In this document: positions 1-11,975 of the stretch, piece after piece
How the letters are laid out: each line of letters opens with the position of its first letter
Numbering within the stretch: position 1 is the stretch's first letter
Source: Morchella semilibera
Taxonomy: Eukaryota > Ascomycota > Pezizomycetes > Pezizales > Morchellaceae
Direction: 5' to 3'
DNA length: 64,000 nt
Assembly (NCBI GenBank): GCA_009192285.1
Contig: WBVU01000011.1
Coordinates: forward strand, 124,001 to 188,000
Made by a program: the position numbers and the translations under genes
The notes under the pieces: generated by a model
Seen by the model: the letters and a program-made list of their open reading frames with translations, nothing else
What the model was told of the DNA's origin: nothing
Database searches by the model: none

Positions 1-1717
1 GCATGCTCTCGATGCCGTGCCTGGACTCAATACCTGATATATCCGGGCCCCCAAGATTGTTTAATACGTCAGCCTCCGGTATAGTACCAGGCCGTCTATC
101 CAATATATCAGAACCAGCGGTACCAGGGACATTCCACCTCGACATAATTCCCCCCATCTCGCTACCATCCCTAGATATAGTTGTCATGCTGCTCAGACCT
201 GATGAGGCCCCAGATCCGCCATCATAACGAACATGTTCAGAGGTTGGTAATATGAGGTCATTCATGTTAACTGTTCGAATCCAGATGTATTGCCCTTTTC
301 TTGATAAGGCACACATCATAATGAGGGAGGGTATAGCCATTAATAAGCCTAGGCCAACCGCCTTTGCTAATACGCTATTGAAGTTTTTGGTAGGCCTATA
401 GTGGCTAGTTCGAAGCATTGGAGCGGAAATCCCACTGAGAGTAAGTCCCCCACCACCGGAATCAGTTGACTCTTTTGGAACAGAAAATTCTTTGAAATCG
501 AATAATTCTTTAGATAGTTCTTTGGGCTCAAATAGTTCTTCAGGTCCAAGTAATTTTTCAGACTCAATTATCTTCTCTTCGGCCTCACGTATTTCTTCTT
601 CGACCTCGGTAAGGTCTTCCCTGAGTTCAAAGTATTCTTCGGAATCCGAGAATTCTTTCTCGGGATAAAATTCTTCAAAATCGGAAAATTCGTCGGAATG
701 AAATTCTTCAAAATCAGAGAATTCGCCAAGATAAAATCCATCAGAATTAGGGAGTTGCTCCAGGCCTGGGGTTTGTTCAGGCTCGTTAGTCATGTCTAAT
801 GGTATAACATCCGGGGCAAAATCCATACTATTAACACTTTCTGGATCTGGGTAGGGTCCAATAGTATCATCCCGCAGTCCTGAATCGACAACCTGAGTAA
901 CCATCGCAGGAGATTTTTCCATGATAACACTTGGACTAGGGATGTCGGAGTGGTTGTGATTAAGCTGTTCGGTATAGTTCCCATATGAACCTGATGGAGA
1001 TACAACAGGAGGTGCCGGGGTACTTTTACTAGCTGCGAGTATTTCAGCCTGGCGTACTGATTCACGTGCCCTTTCCCAAGCTTTCCCAAGGTTTTCTTTA
1101 TGGAACGCATTGACCTCGTCTCGCCATTTCTGATCTTCATCTCTAGCATTAACAGGCTCTGCTCGAACCAAATGGTTATTGACGATCCCAAAGATTGCTT
1201 CATCCTCACCCCAACCTACACCGCTAGTTCTCTCTGAGTCCAGATGGCTAGCCCTCTCAAGCAAGATAGATGTATCCCCTTCAGCAGCATCACTGGTCCC
1301 AACGATGTCATGTATAAAGGGATCCTTCCTTACTCTATGTCGAATGCTGTTTAAGTGACCACCTGTGCCGGATACAATACACTCTTCGGATTTCTCATCC
1401 TGTAGTGGGCTCGAATGGGACATTGTACTGTCCCTAGCACTTAATTCGGGAATTCCGTTCTTGATTGCGTTGATTTCACTCCAGCGAGTGCTTTGTCTCC
1501 CGGGGAGACGACACCCTGCATCGACAAAACCCGGAACTAGGTGGTTGTCTTTGTCAAGCATATACACAACTTTCCCATCAAAATAGCCTTTGCAAGGCAG
1601 TGGGTTCGAAAGAGTAGGCCTTGGCCAAATGGAGAGATAAAGAAAAAATATAAAGGTGATATGGGGAAAGTAAATGACAGAGCAGTAACCTGGTGTCAAC
1701 CTGGAGGTTTGGAACAT
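1..1717 (-). CDS. Acidic single-pass membrane protein, unknown function (3' end off window)
   Basis: An uninterrupted minus-strand reading frame of at least 572 codons starts at the ATG at 1717-1715 and is still open at base 1; no intron is needed. I do not recognise the family. The N-terminus has a hydrophobic stretch (VIYFPHITFIFFLYLSIW, about residues 14-31) that looks like a signal peptide or signal anchor, followed by a small Cys-containing segment (CKGYFDGKVVYMLDKD) and a long polar region. At 560-740 lies a very acidic, aromatic-rich repeat built on SDFEEF/SDEFSDFEEF units, then a Glu-rich predicted helix, then one clear transmembrane segment (LAKAVGLGLLMAIPSLIMMC, around 300-370) and a Gly/Ser-rich tail of at least 100 residues. 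This suggests a lumenal or extracellular acidic domain with a cytosolic tail. The start codon is inferred; the frame is certain, the function unknown. Confidence 0.75.
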   Translation of the reverse strand, partial: MFQTSRLTPGYCSVIYFPHITFIFFLYLSIWPRPTLSNPLPCKGYFDGKVVYMLDKDNHLVPGFVDAGCRLPGRQSTRWSEINAIKNGIPELSARDSTMSHSSPLQDEKSEECIVSGTGGHLNSIRHRVRKDPFIHDIVGTSDAAEGDTSILLERASHLDSERTSGVGWGEDEAIFGIVNNHLVRAEPVNARDEDQKWRDEVNAFHKENLGKAWERARESVRQAEILAASKSTPAPPVVSPSGSYGNYTEQLNHNHSDIPSPSVIMEKSPAMVTQVVDSGLRDDTIGPYPDPESVNSMDFAPDVIPLDMTNEPEQTPGLEQLPNSDGFYLGEFSDFEEFHSDEFSDFEEFYPEKEFSDSEEYFELREDLTEVEEEIREAEEKIIESEKLLGPEELFEPKELSKELFDFKEFSVPKESTDSGGGGLTLSGISAPMLRTSHYRPTKNFNSVLAKAVGLGLLMAIPSLIMMCALSRKGQYIWIRTVNMNDLILPTSEHVRYDGGSGASSGLSSMTTISRDGSEMGGIMSRWNVPGTAGSDILDRRPGTIPEADVLNNLGGPDISGIESRHGIESM

Positions 1718-2237
1718 TTCCCCTTCTTCCGTTAGTCGAGTAATAAGCTATTAACTATAGAAATGTCAGCAGTCACCTCGACTTATCGTCTGGGAGCAAT
1801 ATAATTACCGTGACTGATTGGAATACTGTTATTTCATGGAAGTCAGGGCTTTGCTTGTAGTTGTGGTGAGAAAAACCGCTTGGAAGTATATCCCCCCCCT
1901 CCCAATTCAATAAGCACACGTATGCAGAGGTAGAAAGAGAAATCATGTTGCGTGTTTTCTTTAGTAGATATACGGGGTATGATAGTTTGTTAACTCTTGC
2001 CAGAAGTAAGCCCAGCAAGCAGCAAATCAGGATAATAAATGATAGGTATGTAGATGTACGCTTGCTAACATAAAATACATTCTTATTGCGAATAACCGTA
2101 CCTACCCAAACATGCTAACCTCTCTGATTACAAAGGAGAAAAATACCAAAGCCATACTGCTTACATACATGTAGTCGCAAAAAAAGAAGTATCTGGCGAA
2201 ATCCCAACTCCGGTTAGGAGCCGTGATATAATATACC
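1718..2237. other. Intergenic, 520 bp
   Basis: This stretch lies upstream of the membrane-protein gene and downstream of pex22. It is AT-rich with a short C run near 1900. No convincing reading frame, RNA gene or repeat is visible; it presumably holds the promoter of the left gene and the 3' UTR of pex22. Confidence 0.6.
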
Positions 2238-2933
2238 TTAACCTACTCTTCCAGCCCAATCTCCTCTGATACCACTCCTGTCGACTACAGCACATCGCCT
2301 TCCAAATCGTTGCACATGTTGGCGCCATTCCTTGCTTCCTGGGCGGTCCGCAGCAGCGGCAACAACGACAGCTCCTACCCAATTACCCTCTAACAGCCCT
2401 GTTATAGACGCGCCATCCTCTCCAACGAGAGACTCATCCATGTATACCACTTCAGGTCCCAGATTTCGTATCAATGGTAGGAGTGCCCCATCAATCGTGT
2501 ATGGCAAAACAAACTCTCTAGGATAGTCTGCCGGAAATACATCCCCTACGACTTTGTACGCATTCTCCGGTATACCACCAGAACCTGGAGAATGTACCAA
2601 GATAAAAACGTTTGTGGTATTAAGGTTGAGCGGAGTTGGGATATTCCAGAGAAGTCCTGGGGCGCCCTCACGGACTACCACAACGACTGTTTTCTTGTTG
2701 CCTGAGCTCGTAGGGTTTGTTCGGGGTTTTACTTGTGACCGGTCGGGCTCGTCATCTCCGCCTGCCCTAGTGGGATCTGACGGTTCCTGACTTCGCGGTA
2801 CTGAGCGAGTGTTGGGGGTGGGATTCGGAGTGGAGTTTTGTTGCCAGAGGTAGAGCCCCAAACCAACTACAGCAGCCGTAACAGTGAGACCAATTGGTAC
2901 GAGCAAATTTCTGGATCTTCTGGGACGGGACAT
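2238..2933 (-). CDS. pex22: Peroxisomal membrane anchor Pex22
   Basis: A single-exon gene of 231 residues. Pex22 anchors the ubiquitin-conjugating enzyme Pex4 on the peroxisome surface so that the import receptor Pex5 can be ubiquitinated and recycled. The protein starts MSRPRRSRNLL and has one transmembrane segment at about residues 10-29 (LVPIGLTVTAAVVGLGLYLW), a Pro/Ser/Thr-rich linker, then a globular domain with the pattern known from filamentous-fungal Pex22: a beta strand after the linker, the stretch LGPEVVYMDESLVGEDG, a VGAVVVAA strand, and the C-terminal VVDRSGIRGDWAGRVG. The frame is open a further 24 codons upstream, but the ATG at 2933 fits the usual short basic N-terminus followed directly by the membrane anchor. 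It is divergent from erv25. Confidence 0.85.
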   Translation of the reverse strand: MSRPRRSRNLLVPIGLTVTAAVVGLGLYLWQQNSTPNPTPNTRSVPRSQEPSDPTRAGGDDEPDRSQVKPRTNPTSSGNKKTVVVVVREGAPGLLWNIPTPLNLNTTNVFILVHSPGSGGIPENAYKVVGDVFPADYPREFVLPYTIDGALLPLIRNLGPEVVYMDESLVGEDGASITGLLEGNWVGAVVVAAAADRPGSKEWRQHVQRFGRRCAVVDRSGIRGDWAGRVG

Positions 2934-3277
2934 TGTTGTTGAGGATATGTTATGTAGAGGGCAAGGCGATACTTGAGAACGATATTTGATCGCGTTGTCA
3001 GGCACTGCGCAGCCGGCTGAAGGTCAAGCTGCTAGCCCAGATCCCTGATAACAAACGCGAGCTCGGTTCTCGGTTCACGTGCTTTTGTGGCTTTACAACT
3101 CATTCACAGCCTCAGGTGTCACTGCCACATCCAGCCCACCCAAGAGTTTTAGAGAGTGACCACATATCCCCAAAGTTCGAAACCTCCTTTTACGACAGAG
3201 CCTCTAGGATACGAACATCTAAGATCAAACATAAGGATTCAACAATCTCTTCAATCGTCTCGCTATTTATATTAAAT
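2934..3277. promoter_or_regulatory. Shared divergent promoter region pex22/erv25
   Basis: The ATG codons of pex22 (-) and erv25 (+) are 344 bp apart, so both promoters and 5' UTRs must lie here. I see a run of CT-rich sequence and no clear TATA box near either start. The assignment rests on gene orientation only. Confidence 0.6.
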
Positions 3278-4134
3278 ATGCAGCCCCCAACAAGTATACC
3301 ATCATTGCTCGTATTAGCCGTTTCGCTCTTCTCAGTTGTCGGAACAGCTCTCAAGTTCGACATCGCCGCCGAGCCTAGAGGCCATCGGCAACGATGTATC
3401 AGGAATTTTGTCGCAAAAGACACACTCGTGGTTGTGACGGCCACTGTAAGCGGGCACAAGGGTGATGGACAACAAGTCAACATTCACGTATGTTTTGCTA
3501 CTCGTGGCTCGATGGATTGGTAGTCGCAAAAGCTAATTCTCGGGGGTGATGGCTAGATCAGAGATGCAGTTGGAAATGAGTATGGACGTCCCAAAGATGT
3601 TGTCGGCGAAACCAGAATGGCATTCACATCTCATGCCAACGCCGCCTTCGATGTATGTTTTGAGAATAATCTCGCTGATGGTATACTCTCTTTCCCTGAC
3701 TCGCTAGGAAGATCTACATGTCACGTGTGCTAATAATAACCTCAACCACAGGTCGCCCATATGGTCCAACCCGTTCGGTTGAACTCGATGTTGATATTGG
3801 CGCTGATGCGCGTGACTGGTCTGCAATCCAAGCTGCTGAGAAATTGAAGCCTGTCGAAATCGAACTGCGACGCATTGAAGAGGTTGTTTCAGAGGTTGTC
3901 AGTCAAATGGAGTACCTGCGATCTCGCGAGCAGAAACTGCGTGATACCAATGAGTCGACAAATGAGCGTGTGAAATGGTTTGCCTTCTCTATCATGGCTA
4001 CACTGGTTGGGCTTGGGGCTTGGCAAGTTGTGTACCTGAGGGCTTATTTCAGGTCAGTTCATCCACCTTCAAATAAAAACAGGAGGAATACGCTAATACT
4101 TATCCGTAAATATAGATCCAAGCACCTCATCTAG
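3278..4134 (+). CDS. erv25: COPII cargo receptor of the p24 family, Erv25
   Basis: Four exons: 3278-3487, 3557-3680, 3752-4052 and 4116-4134, giving 217 residues. Erv25 is a p24 (emp24/gp25L) protein that cycles between ER and Golgi in COPII and COPI vesicles. The product has a signal peptide ([18 protein letters not shown]), a GOLD domain beginning [20 protein letters not shown] with the paired cysteines of the family, a coiled-coil region ([20 protein letters not shown]), a transmembrane segment ([20 protein letters not shown]), and the short cytosolic tail [12 protein letters not shown] whose aromatic and basic residues bind vesicle coats. The last exon codes only the final six residues and is defined by the join TTCAG to ATCCAAGCAC, with a good branch site (GCTAATA). 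Splice sites are all GT-AG. Length and motif order match fungal Erv25. Confidence 0.93.
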
Positions 4135-7100
4135 ATGCTCCATAATGTTTGCCTACCAACCCCCTTATGCCCTCTTCCTGCAGCTTTAATCCCTCTGCGA
4201 TCTTTTTGCCAAATACTTAGCCGGTTACGTGTGTGTCGTTAATTTCGATATCATCTTTTTTTTCTTTTCTCTTGCTTTGACCTCGTTTTTTTCCCGCTGG
4301 TCTTTACATAAAGGCTTTGAAACGATATATCATGTGATACGTGGTGTCCATAAGGACCAAAAATGATGATGAAGAGGTCACTTCAACTTTCTATCATAGG
4401 CTTGACGCATTTGTAGATTTTGCTCGTGGTTGGGAATAGACTTCTATGAGCCCCGCTGTAGTATGTATGGAGGCTTGGCGGGACCGAGGCCTTTCTTGAC
4501 GATTAACGATGGTAACATCCACACAACATAGGGGAGCGATTGGATGCTATTGGTTCCCAAAGAAAATTACCTCGTAGTTAGGGCACCGGAGTAGTTTGAG
4601 GTATTATCACCCGATGTCTCCGAGCATCTTGTGTCAATATCGTTAGAATCCGGGTGCTCAATGTCTTTCATCACACCCGGGGTGGTCAGCTTTCAAAGAA
4701 AAAAGTCAAATTTATGCAGCCAAGATGTCTACATGAAGTGCAAATACGAAAATCAATACAGAGTCGCAATAGTATCAAACGGCGAATACCGGTATACCGG
4801 GTGAAATTCATACCCGAAAAACTCCCCAACGTATCCTAATACCGACAGCATTACCGTGCTACCAGCCTGTCATTAGATATTGGACAGAATAGGGTACCAA
4901 GCATTCATGCAAACTCAAGGCATTACGATCACTTACATAGCTTTTTCAATGGCGTACGTTACTCATATAACCGAGACAGGTGTATAGAGATACTTTGCGA
5001 TTGGTGTAAGATCTTAATTAAACTACAGCACGAAAAAAAAGCAGGTGTATCCATGAGTATAGTACCTTATCTACCCGAATACCATGACACTGCGGTATTG
5101 CTGCAGCTATTATATTACTACATTATAATGGCTAAAATTCTGATTTAATTCACGATACTGTTTTTATATGGTACCTACGTGTATTACACCTCCCCCTTTT
5201 TGGTAATGTAAACTACATGTATGCACATGTAATGTGTTAGACCGGGTACCGTGTCAGGCCTAGAAGAGTATCAATATTCCCACACAAATTTGTATGGGGA
5301 TTTCTGCTACTAAAGCTATCTCCACCAGATTTTAATAAACGAATTCAACCTCAAAACACAAGCACTTAATTAGTTTCCAGATTCATTACCCCCTATTATG
5401 GTGATTGTGGGGTCTTCGTTTTTCGAAGGCTTTGGTGCCGTTTCCATACGATACACTTCTAGGTCTGACATGCACAGTGCTAGGTCGAAAACGTTATATA
5501 TCTCTATTTACTATGTACATGGATCGTTCGATTCCTGTCTTGGACTTGCTACTAACCAGGTTACGGCCACGCGTTCAGATAAACTCCAGTACGCACGTAC
5601 CCACAGAGCCCTTTTGATTTGGGCACACGAAATTCGGCCCTGCAACACACACTGCCTCTACTCTTACAATGATCTTTCCGTTTTCTCCCGCAATGGTGTA
5701 GGTCCATGTACGAATAACGAACAAGCAAACATTTATAGCGCAATTTCTCAAACAGTAGATTAGTTAATTTCTTAGCACTACCTTCGGCATTTACATTCTG
5801 TGTCTATGTCGGTATGTATATCATGTGTGCCCAGAGTCTTAAGTATGTACTTATAGGAAAAGGCTATTACCGAAACCCGGGAGAGACTACTCAGATTTAT
5901 CGAACGATTTTTTTTTAGATGCATATATCTATTATAAACCAGTCAACTTCTGCCCCCAACCCATTCCCGGATATCTCCACTTTGCTCCTCTTAACCTTGT
6001 ACATACGTCTGCACTTTTAAAATTTCATAATCGTTAGTTTTACCCGTTATACAACATTTTGTAGCGAGTGCCTAGAGCACCCGCCACCCCCCCCCCCCCC
6101 CGGAAATTTGCAGTAGCGCTTCAAAATCTTACATAGTTGGCTACGGAGCCCCCAAGTTCTTGGTAGCCTAGTACTAGTAATCGGATCATCTACGATTCTC
6201 CCCTGTTTCTATATAAATTGCGGTCGGCCTGATGTCCGATTAAACTGCTGATTGTGGGGCTCCTGAAAACTCTGTTGAGAAAATGCCTTCCTGTTCTAGG
6301 TAAACTCATACACAGTCCGGGGAAAGTAGGGTTGTGTGTTGGGTCTGCATGGGTCGAGTGACACCCCATGATCCCACGTTTTTTTACCAGCATATTTGAC
6401 GTGCGACCTACCATGTTCCAAGACCCCGCTTTCCACACACACATGGTAGATCAGTCTAGATTTATGCATAAATTTGATCAGTAACCTAAAACCTTAGGAA
6501 ACTATTTAGACAGCAGACCAGGTTTGGGCGGGGGAAACTCCGTCAGGTGTCTCATAGATCACGATCTCGGATCCGTAGCGGTGGCTTTCTAAGGAAGCCT
6601 CCTCTTTTTTTTTTTTTCTTTCCTTTCGGCCTTCGCCTGATACCTCCCCGAACCGGCGGCTCTGGGGCGGTGAGAAAGTGCGTTCATAATTCTCGGAAAG
6701 AAGTCCTCTGCGCTGTGGTTGAATGAACCTGTGGCTTATGTGCTTGGCGAGTTAAGAGTTCGGTACCGGTACCCCACATACCAAGCCATACCAAGCCGGT
6801 AGGCGCCTTTCGCCCTAGGAATCTTCAACCCCGCCAAGATTCATGTCTGTATGCCGATGGCACAGAATATATTCATTTCCGTTTTTCTTGTGTGTGTACG
6901 TTCGGTTTCTTTCGGAGGCCCCAGCGGGGCCCAGAAATGCTGATCATGATTCATGACATTGCCGGTGTCTTTGAGAGCTTTACAACATACAGCCAGCATA
7001 CAGCGTAACCGTGCGGTGTAAATTAACTCACCCTCATTTTCCTGGGCAGGTATTTTGATTGAAGAGGTGGGTGACATGACAGAAGAGAGTCTTGAGTTCT

Positions 7101-8397
7101 TGGTGTTTTTGGTTGACGCGATATGCACCCCGGCAACGGCGCACTCTCGGCCAACACAAGCCTCCCCACATAAAAAAGTATTTCGTTAGGGTTAGCAACT
7201 AATTAAAACCCCGCTATTCCCAAAGAAAGAAAGTACCTACATATCCTGATATACGCATAAGCTTAAACTCAACCTCACCCAAAGTACTTACTCGGGGCTA
7301 CCAAGGCTGAGACTGCAGCTGGACAATCCTGAATCCTGAATGCTGCTGCAATCTCAACCGCCCCCGCACGGAGAAACATAACGAACCATCACAAGATCAT
7401 GTACGCATTCTTGCCTTCTTTTTTAGAGTGTCATGCATAAAAAAATGTCCGTACTGACGCCGAGTATGGAAGCTCGTTGTAGTTATCTGATTAGAGATTA
7501 AGCTTAAAGATGTAGGTGCACTACTATCATGACATGATGACCTCTGCAAGAGGCGAGAGGACAACAACCCTCGGTTGCTCTCAACGAGCTAAATTGATTA
7601 TCACCCCCAGAACGAGTGCGGGGATGTCAAAAGTCCAGGCAGGAGATCCTCATATTTACACATTTCTGGTGGGTAAGATCAGACTATAATATCTCTATTA
7701 TCATGAAATGTGGTACCAACCATTAAGGTAGCCTCGTTGGCGAAACAACAAATTATATCCCTCGTGAGCTATCTATTACAGCCGGATAAACCATACAGTG
7801 AGTATAATATACAAAAGAGATACCTGAGAGGGGAGTCTTATCTGTGTTTGTAGGTTTTCTTGGTCAATGAACTGAAGGTTTTCGCCTGGCCTGCATATTT
7901 CCGGAGACCCTACACTTCCGGAACTACTCCCGAAGCTAGGCATATATTCAAGCAAGTAAGCGACCAACAACAAAACGGAAGCGTGCCCCAGAACTGGGAA
8001 CTTAAGCTCCTTGGCTACGATCCCGCCTTAATTTTGGGCAGGTGTAACTGCAGACAGGTGTACATTCTACGATTACACCCTGCAACACCACGAATAAGAT
8101 GCGGGGAATAATACCGCCTGAGCTCCAAGACTTTGGGGAAACGTTCTACGCATGGGGAACTGCACGTTGTGTGGAGGCGTTCAATTTCCAGGGGTTCGAA
8201 TAGTCTCATAGTTCTGTCATAGTTTGGACAACTTAGGTAAGTGTTCTGCTACACGCCAGAAATCAATCAGAAGGTTCAGATGATCTCATATCACTAGTAG
8301 CAGTTACAAAAGACCGCGGATTCCCACCCGCTCATACTCCTCCTCATCTCATTCCACCTCACACACAGAGAGAGACATCAAAAAGATCACACCAATC
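4135..8397. other. Gene-poor interval, 4.3 kb
   Basis: No frame in this stretch has the composition, length or splice signals of a gene; the longest one (121 codons at 5398-5763) has an unstructured Cys/Tyr-rich product and is probably chance. It is AT-rich and contains a C15 run (6087-6101), one TACATGTA copy (5214), a T13 run near 6607 and a GGTACCGGTACC palindrome near 6763. The last part must hold the jen1 promoter; GCGGGG at 8101-8106 fits the CreA consensus SYGGRG. No transposon ends or tRNA genes were found. Confidence 0.6.
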
Positions 8398-10143
8398 ATG
8401 GCTGAACCTTCAAGAACCTCGAGAATTGCGAAGCATTTCAAAGAGATTTTCACCACGGGAGAAGGTAACTACATCAACGAACATGGAGAAACTGTTTATG
8501 GCAAGCTTCCTAGGACAAAGGTCGAAAATCCTATCAAGACCGTTCTTCGACCAACTGCCATGAATTATCTCTTCTTCTTTGTTGGCTGGGTTAGTATCCT
8601 TGTTCCACCCATATATATGATAAACCCTAATGGTTAATAGATGGCATGGACCATGGACGGATATGATTTCCATACTGTCTCACTCTCACTCTCCAGATTG
8701 GCAGTATACTACGGTCAACACAGAGAGCACATAGCAACGTCAATCACACTGACACTACTATTCCGTTCTGTTGGTGCTGCAATCTTTGGAATTTCTGGTG
8801 ATCTCTACGGACGTAAATGGCCCATGATTGTCAACCTGGTTATCATTGCTGCGTTGCAGCTGGCCACCGCATTCTGCGAGACATTCTCAGAGTTTTTGGG
8901 AGTCCGTGCCCTCTTTGGTATTGGGATGGGTGGTATTTGGGGTCTTGCAGCGTCCATGGGTCTTGAAAGTATGGTTCTATTGTCGGCCTGGATCCTTGTT
9001 TATACTAACAAGCGTTACTAGATATGCCTATGGAAGCCAGAGGGCTTTTCTCAGGAATCCTGCAGCAAGGTTACGCCCTTGGCTACCTGATTGCGGCAGT
9101 ATTCAATTTGTACATTGTCCCCGGCTCCCCACACAGCTGGAAGGTGCTGTTCTACATCGGTGCTGGTCTCACAATGGCCGTAGCCGTCGCCCGTCTCTTT
9201 TTCCCTGAATCCAGGCAGTTCCTTGAGGCAAAGGCGAACCGTGAAGGGCCGCAAGGAAAACAAAAGGTTAAGCTCTTCTTGGCGGATGGAAAGAAGATTA
9301 TGAGGGAATACTGGAAGAGAGCTCTTTATGCTATTGTCATGATGGGTATGAGCGCAACACGCCTTCATTCATTTGGGATATACTTATCGCTAACGACGAT
9401 GATTTTTATAGCACTCTTCAACTGCATGTCTCACACCTCGCAGGATATGTATCCCACCTACATGCAACAGACCAAAGGCTTCACGCCTGAGATGTCGTCC
9501 AAGGCAACCATCATTGGTAAAACCGGTGCACTCGTTGGCGGAACTGTAAGACCACCTTCACTACCAAATCTAAATCTATAATTAACTCATTCATCAGTTC
9601 TGTGGTTATTACTCTCAATTCTTTGGTCGTCGTCTGACCATTATCGTCGCTACCATCTGCGGTGCTGCCCTGATTCCTCTCTGGGTTCTCCCTAACAGCT
9701 GGGGCACCCTCACTGCCGGTGCCTTCCTCATCCAATTTATGGTTCAGGGTGCCTGGGGTGTCGTTCCCATCCATCTCCAAGAGCTTGCGCCACCACAGTT
9801 CCGTTCATCTTTCCCCGGTATTGCCTATCAGCTAGGGAACATGATCGCTGCGCCTGCCGCACAGGTTGCGTCCGCCATTTCCGAGAGGTTGATTATCTAT
9901 GTCCACGGCGAGGAGCGCCCTGACTACGGTAGCACGCAGGCGGCTATGATGTCGGTCATCTTTGTGCTTCTGTGCATCTGGATCGCATGCGGAACTGAAC
10001 AGCGCGGAAGTCACTTTGAGCTTGCGGCAGCGGCAGGTGAGGACCAGGGACAGAACGCCAAGATGATGGCGGCAGAGGAGATGGAAATGGCGGGGAAGTC
10101 GGGAGAGACGGGGCATGTGGAGGCGGTCCCAACCAGACCTTAA
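8398..10143 (+). CDS. jen1: Monocarboxylate/H+ symporter, Jen1 family (MFS)
   Basis: Five exons: 8398-8589, 8641-8968, 9022-9345, 9412-9545 and 9598-10143, 507 residues. Jen1 proteins import lactate, pyruvate and related short carboxylates with protons across the plasma membrane. The product has an N-terminal cytosolic region ending NPIKTVLRPT, then 12-TM MFS architecture with MDGYDFHTVSLSL in the first helices, an LYGRKWP loop motif and the block LENMPMEARGLFSGILQQGY. The Jen1 signature NxxSHxxQDxxxT is present as NCMSHTSQDMYPT at residues 285-297 and is itself reconstructed across intron 4, which supports that splice. The C-terminus is a charged cytosolic tail. In characterised fungi JEN genes are repressed by glucose through Mig1/CreA; a GCGGGG site lies about 290 bp upstream of the start here (inference only). 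Exact substrate cannot be told. Confidence 0.92.
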
Positions 10144-10936
10144 AAGAAAGGGCTGGGTAGCGGTTTTGAACTATCGTTTGTTTATTGAATGTACCTGAGA
10201 AGCCTGTAGTTAATGGAGCCTACTATATGAAAAGAGATTTGTTTAAAATAAACTGCAATCAGCTAGAGCCCTCCTGGAACCAGAGACTCGAGGAGATATG
10301 TCCTTGGATTTAAGCCAAGATAGATGATACCTTGCAAGAGAGTGGAGACCGAATTCCCTGGGATTGTGGTGGTGTCCAGCGGAGAACATCCTGCGCTAGT
10401 ACTATTATGGTAGCTACAGAGTATCTACATGTAGGTACCTACCACGAGTTAAAGGGTGGACAGACATAATACTTGATATAACTAAGGCTCTAATAAGCAC
10501 TCGACAGCATGCAGGAGGTTGATATACTTGTATGTTACCCAACCCTCACGATACATATCACATATGTACCTGCATAGCAGCACAGCGGTCCAGCCAAGGC
10601 CTGGGCGCATGCTGGGCGTTGAGCCAACCTTTTCCTAGATTGCGGGGTCCGGGCTTGTGGGTTATGTACTCTGGATATAGGTAGGCTTGATGCATAGCAC
10701 TCGAGAGAGATTTGGGGCTGGGCACATGTGTAGGTACATGTATCTGGATATCTACGGATGGGATGCATTCAGGTTATGGCTGCTGTGTTTTGGCACGGTG
10801 TTGGTTATGAAAGAGTCACTGTTTTTAGAAGCACCGGGGAGAAAGAGCTTACAAGAGTTGTCACCTATGGCTCTACCTCTACCTCTAATAATTGGGTCTC
10901 TCGAGGCAAGCCGGGGCAAAAGAAAGGAAAGGAAAC
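10144..10936. other. Convergent 3' intergenic region, 793 bp
   Basis: The stretch lies between the stop codons of jen1 (+) and the alpha/beta-hydrolase (-), so it holds two 3' UTRs. Two TACATGTA palindromes occur (10426, 10735), each beside a GTAGGTAC motif. No gene is seen. Confidence 0.55.
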
Positions 10937-11975
10937 CTACAACACCGACTGCGGCCTCTCCCCCGCCGCAGCCGCCTCCACCACCCACCTATTCACCGCC
11001 GCACTCAACTCCCTCACCATCTCACCCGTACACTCGTGGCCCACCCCCTCAAACACCACATCCACCCACTCACCGTTCCACCCCCCCGCCTCCCTCGCCT
11101 CCTTCACAGCCGCCAAGAACCCCTCCCCGCACGCAGCAGGCACCAAGCGGTCCGCCCCACCGCTAAGGGTGAGCACCTTCTTCCCCTCCAGCAACCGCCT
11201 CCTCACGATCTCGTCGACGCCGATCGCCGCCGGATCGACGGCGGCCACCACGGCCAGCAGGTCCTCCGGGAACTCCCGTGCCGTGCCGACGGCGCCGGAT
11301 ATGCTGGAGCGGGCGGCGCGGTGCGTCATGAGGGAGACGAAGTCGGGGCAGCCGATGACGACGACGCCGGCGGTGATGCGGGGCTCGTGGAGCAGCGCGA
11401 GGTAGGCGGCGTGGCCGCCGAGGGACACGCCGGCGACGAGGTGCTGCGTGAGCGTGTAGGGCGAGTGGCGGCGTGGGAAGAGGTAGGTTGGCAGGTAGGT
11501 GATGATCTGCGAGAGGTCCAGGGAGGTGCCGTGGTAGATGCTGAACATGTCTGGCGCGTGGGTGGGGTTTGAGGAGCGCCAGTCTTGATTGGCGAGGTTC
11601 TTGACCTGGGGCGTAGTATCAGTATATATGTATATATATAGATCCCACATAGAGTTTTAAAATATTATAGAAGAGTACCTCGCGCTCCCCATGGTTCCGC
11701 TGATCAAACGCCGCACAGATCAACCCCCTCCCCGACGCACCGCGCGCATAGAAGTCGCCGAGCACGGTCTTTGCAATGCCAGCCATATACTGGTGGTCGC
11801 ACAGCCGCGGGTTCAGCAAGTGCAGGGCCGACACCTCGGTGCTGTTGTCTGTGCTGTCGCTCTGCGGCAGCTGCGCGAGCCCGTAGACGGTCACATTGAT
11901 GCCGCCGATGGTGTATGTGTCGATGCTCACGTCGAGGGAGAGGGCCGCGGGGCTCCCGGAGGGCTGGCGTAGCAT
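10937..11975 (-). CDS. Alpha/beta-hydrolase fold protein
   Basis: Two exons, 11679-11975 and 10937-11605, joined over a 73-bp intron, give 321 residues. The fold is clear: a strand-loop FDQRNHGER, the nucleophile elbow GVSLGGH (Ser160), an acid in SGGADRLVP (Asp251) and the catalytic histidine in VGHECTG (His289), all in the usual order and spacing. These fit a serine hydrolase of the prolyl-oligopeptidase/esterase type; the substrate is unknown. No signal peptide is present, so it is probably intracellular. The second exon is strikingly GC-rich compared with its surroundings, with third positions almost all G or C, like the GGT-like gene at 36133 and the guanine deaminase. The gene ends convergent with jen1, but nothing indicates a functional link. 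Confidence 0.8.

Noticed and set aside
5398-5763. 121-codon open frame in the erv25-jen1 gap
   Set aside because: Odd composition, no motif, no splice context and overlapping frames of equal length; most likely chance.
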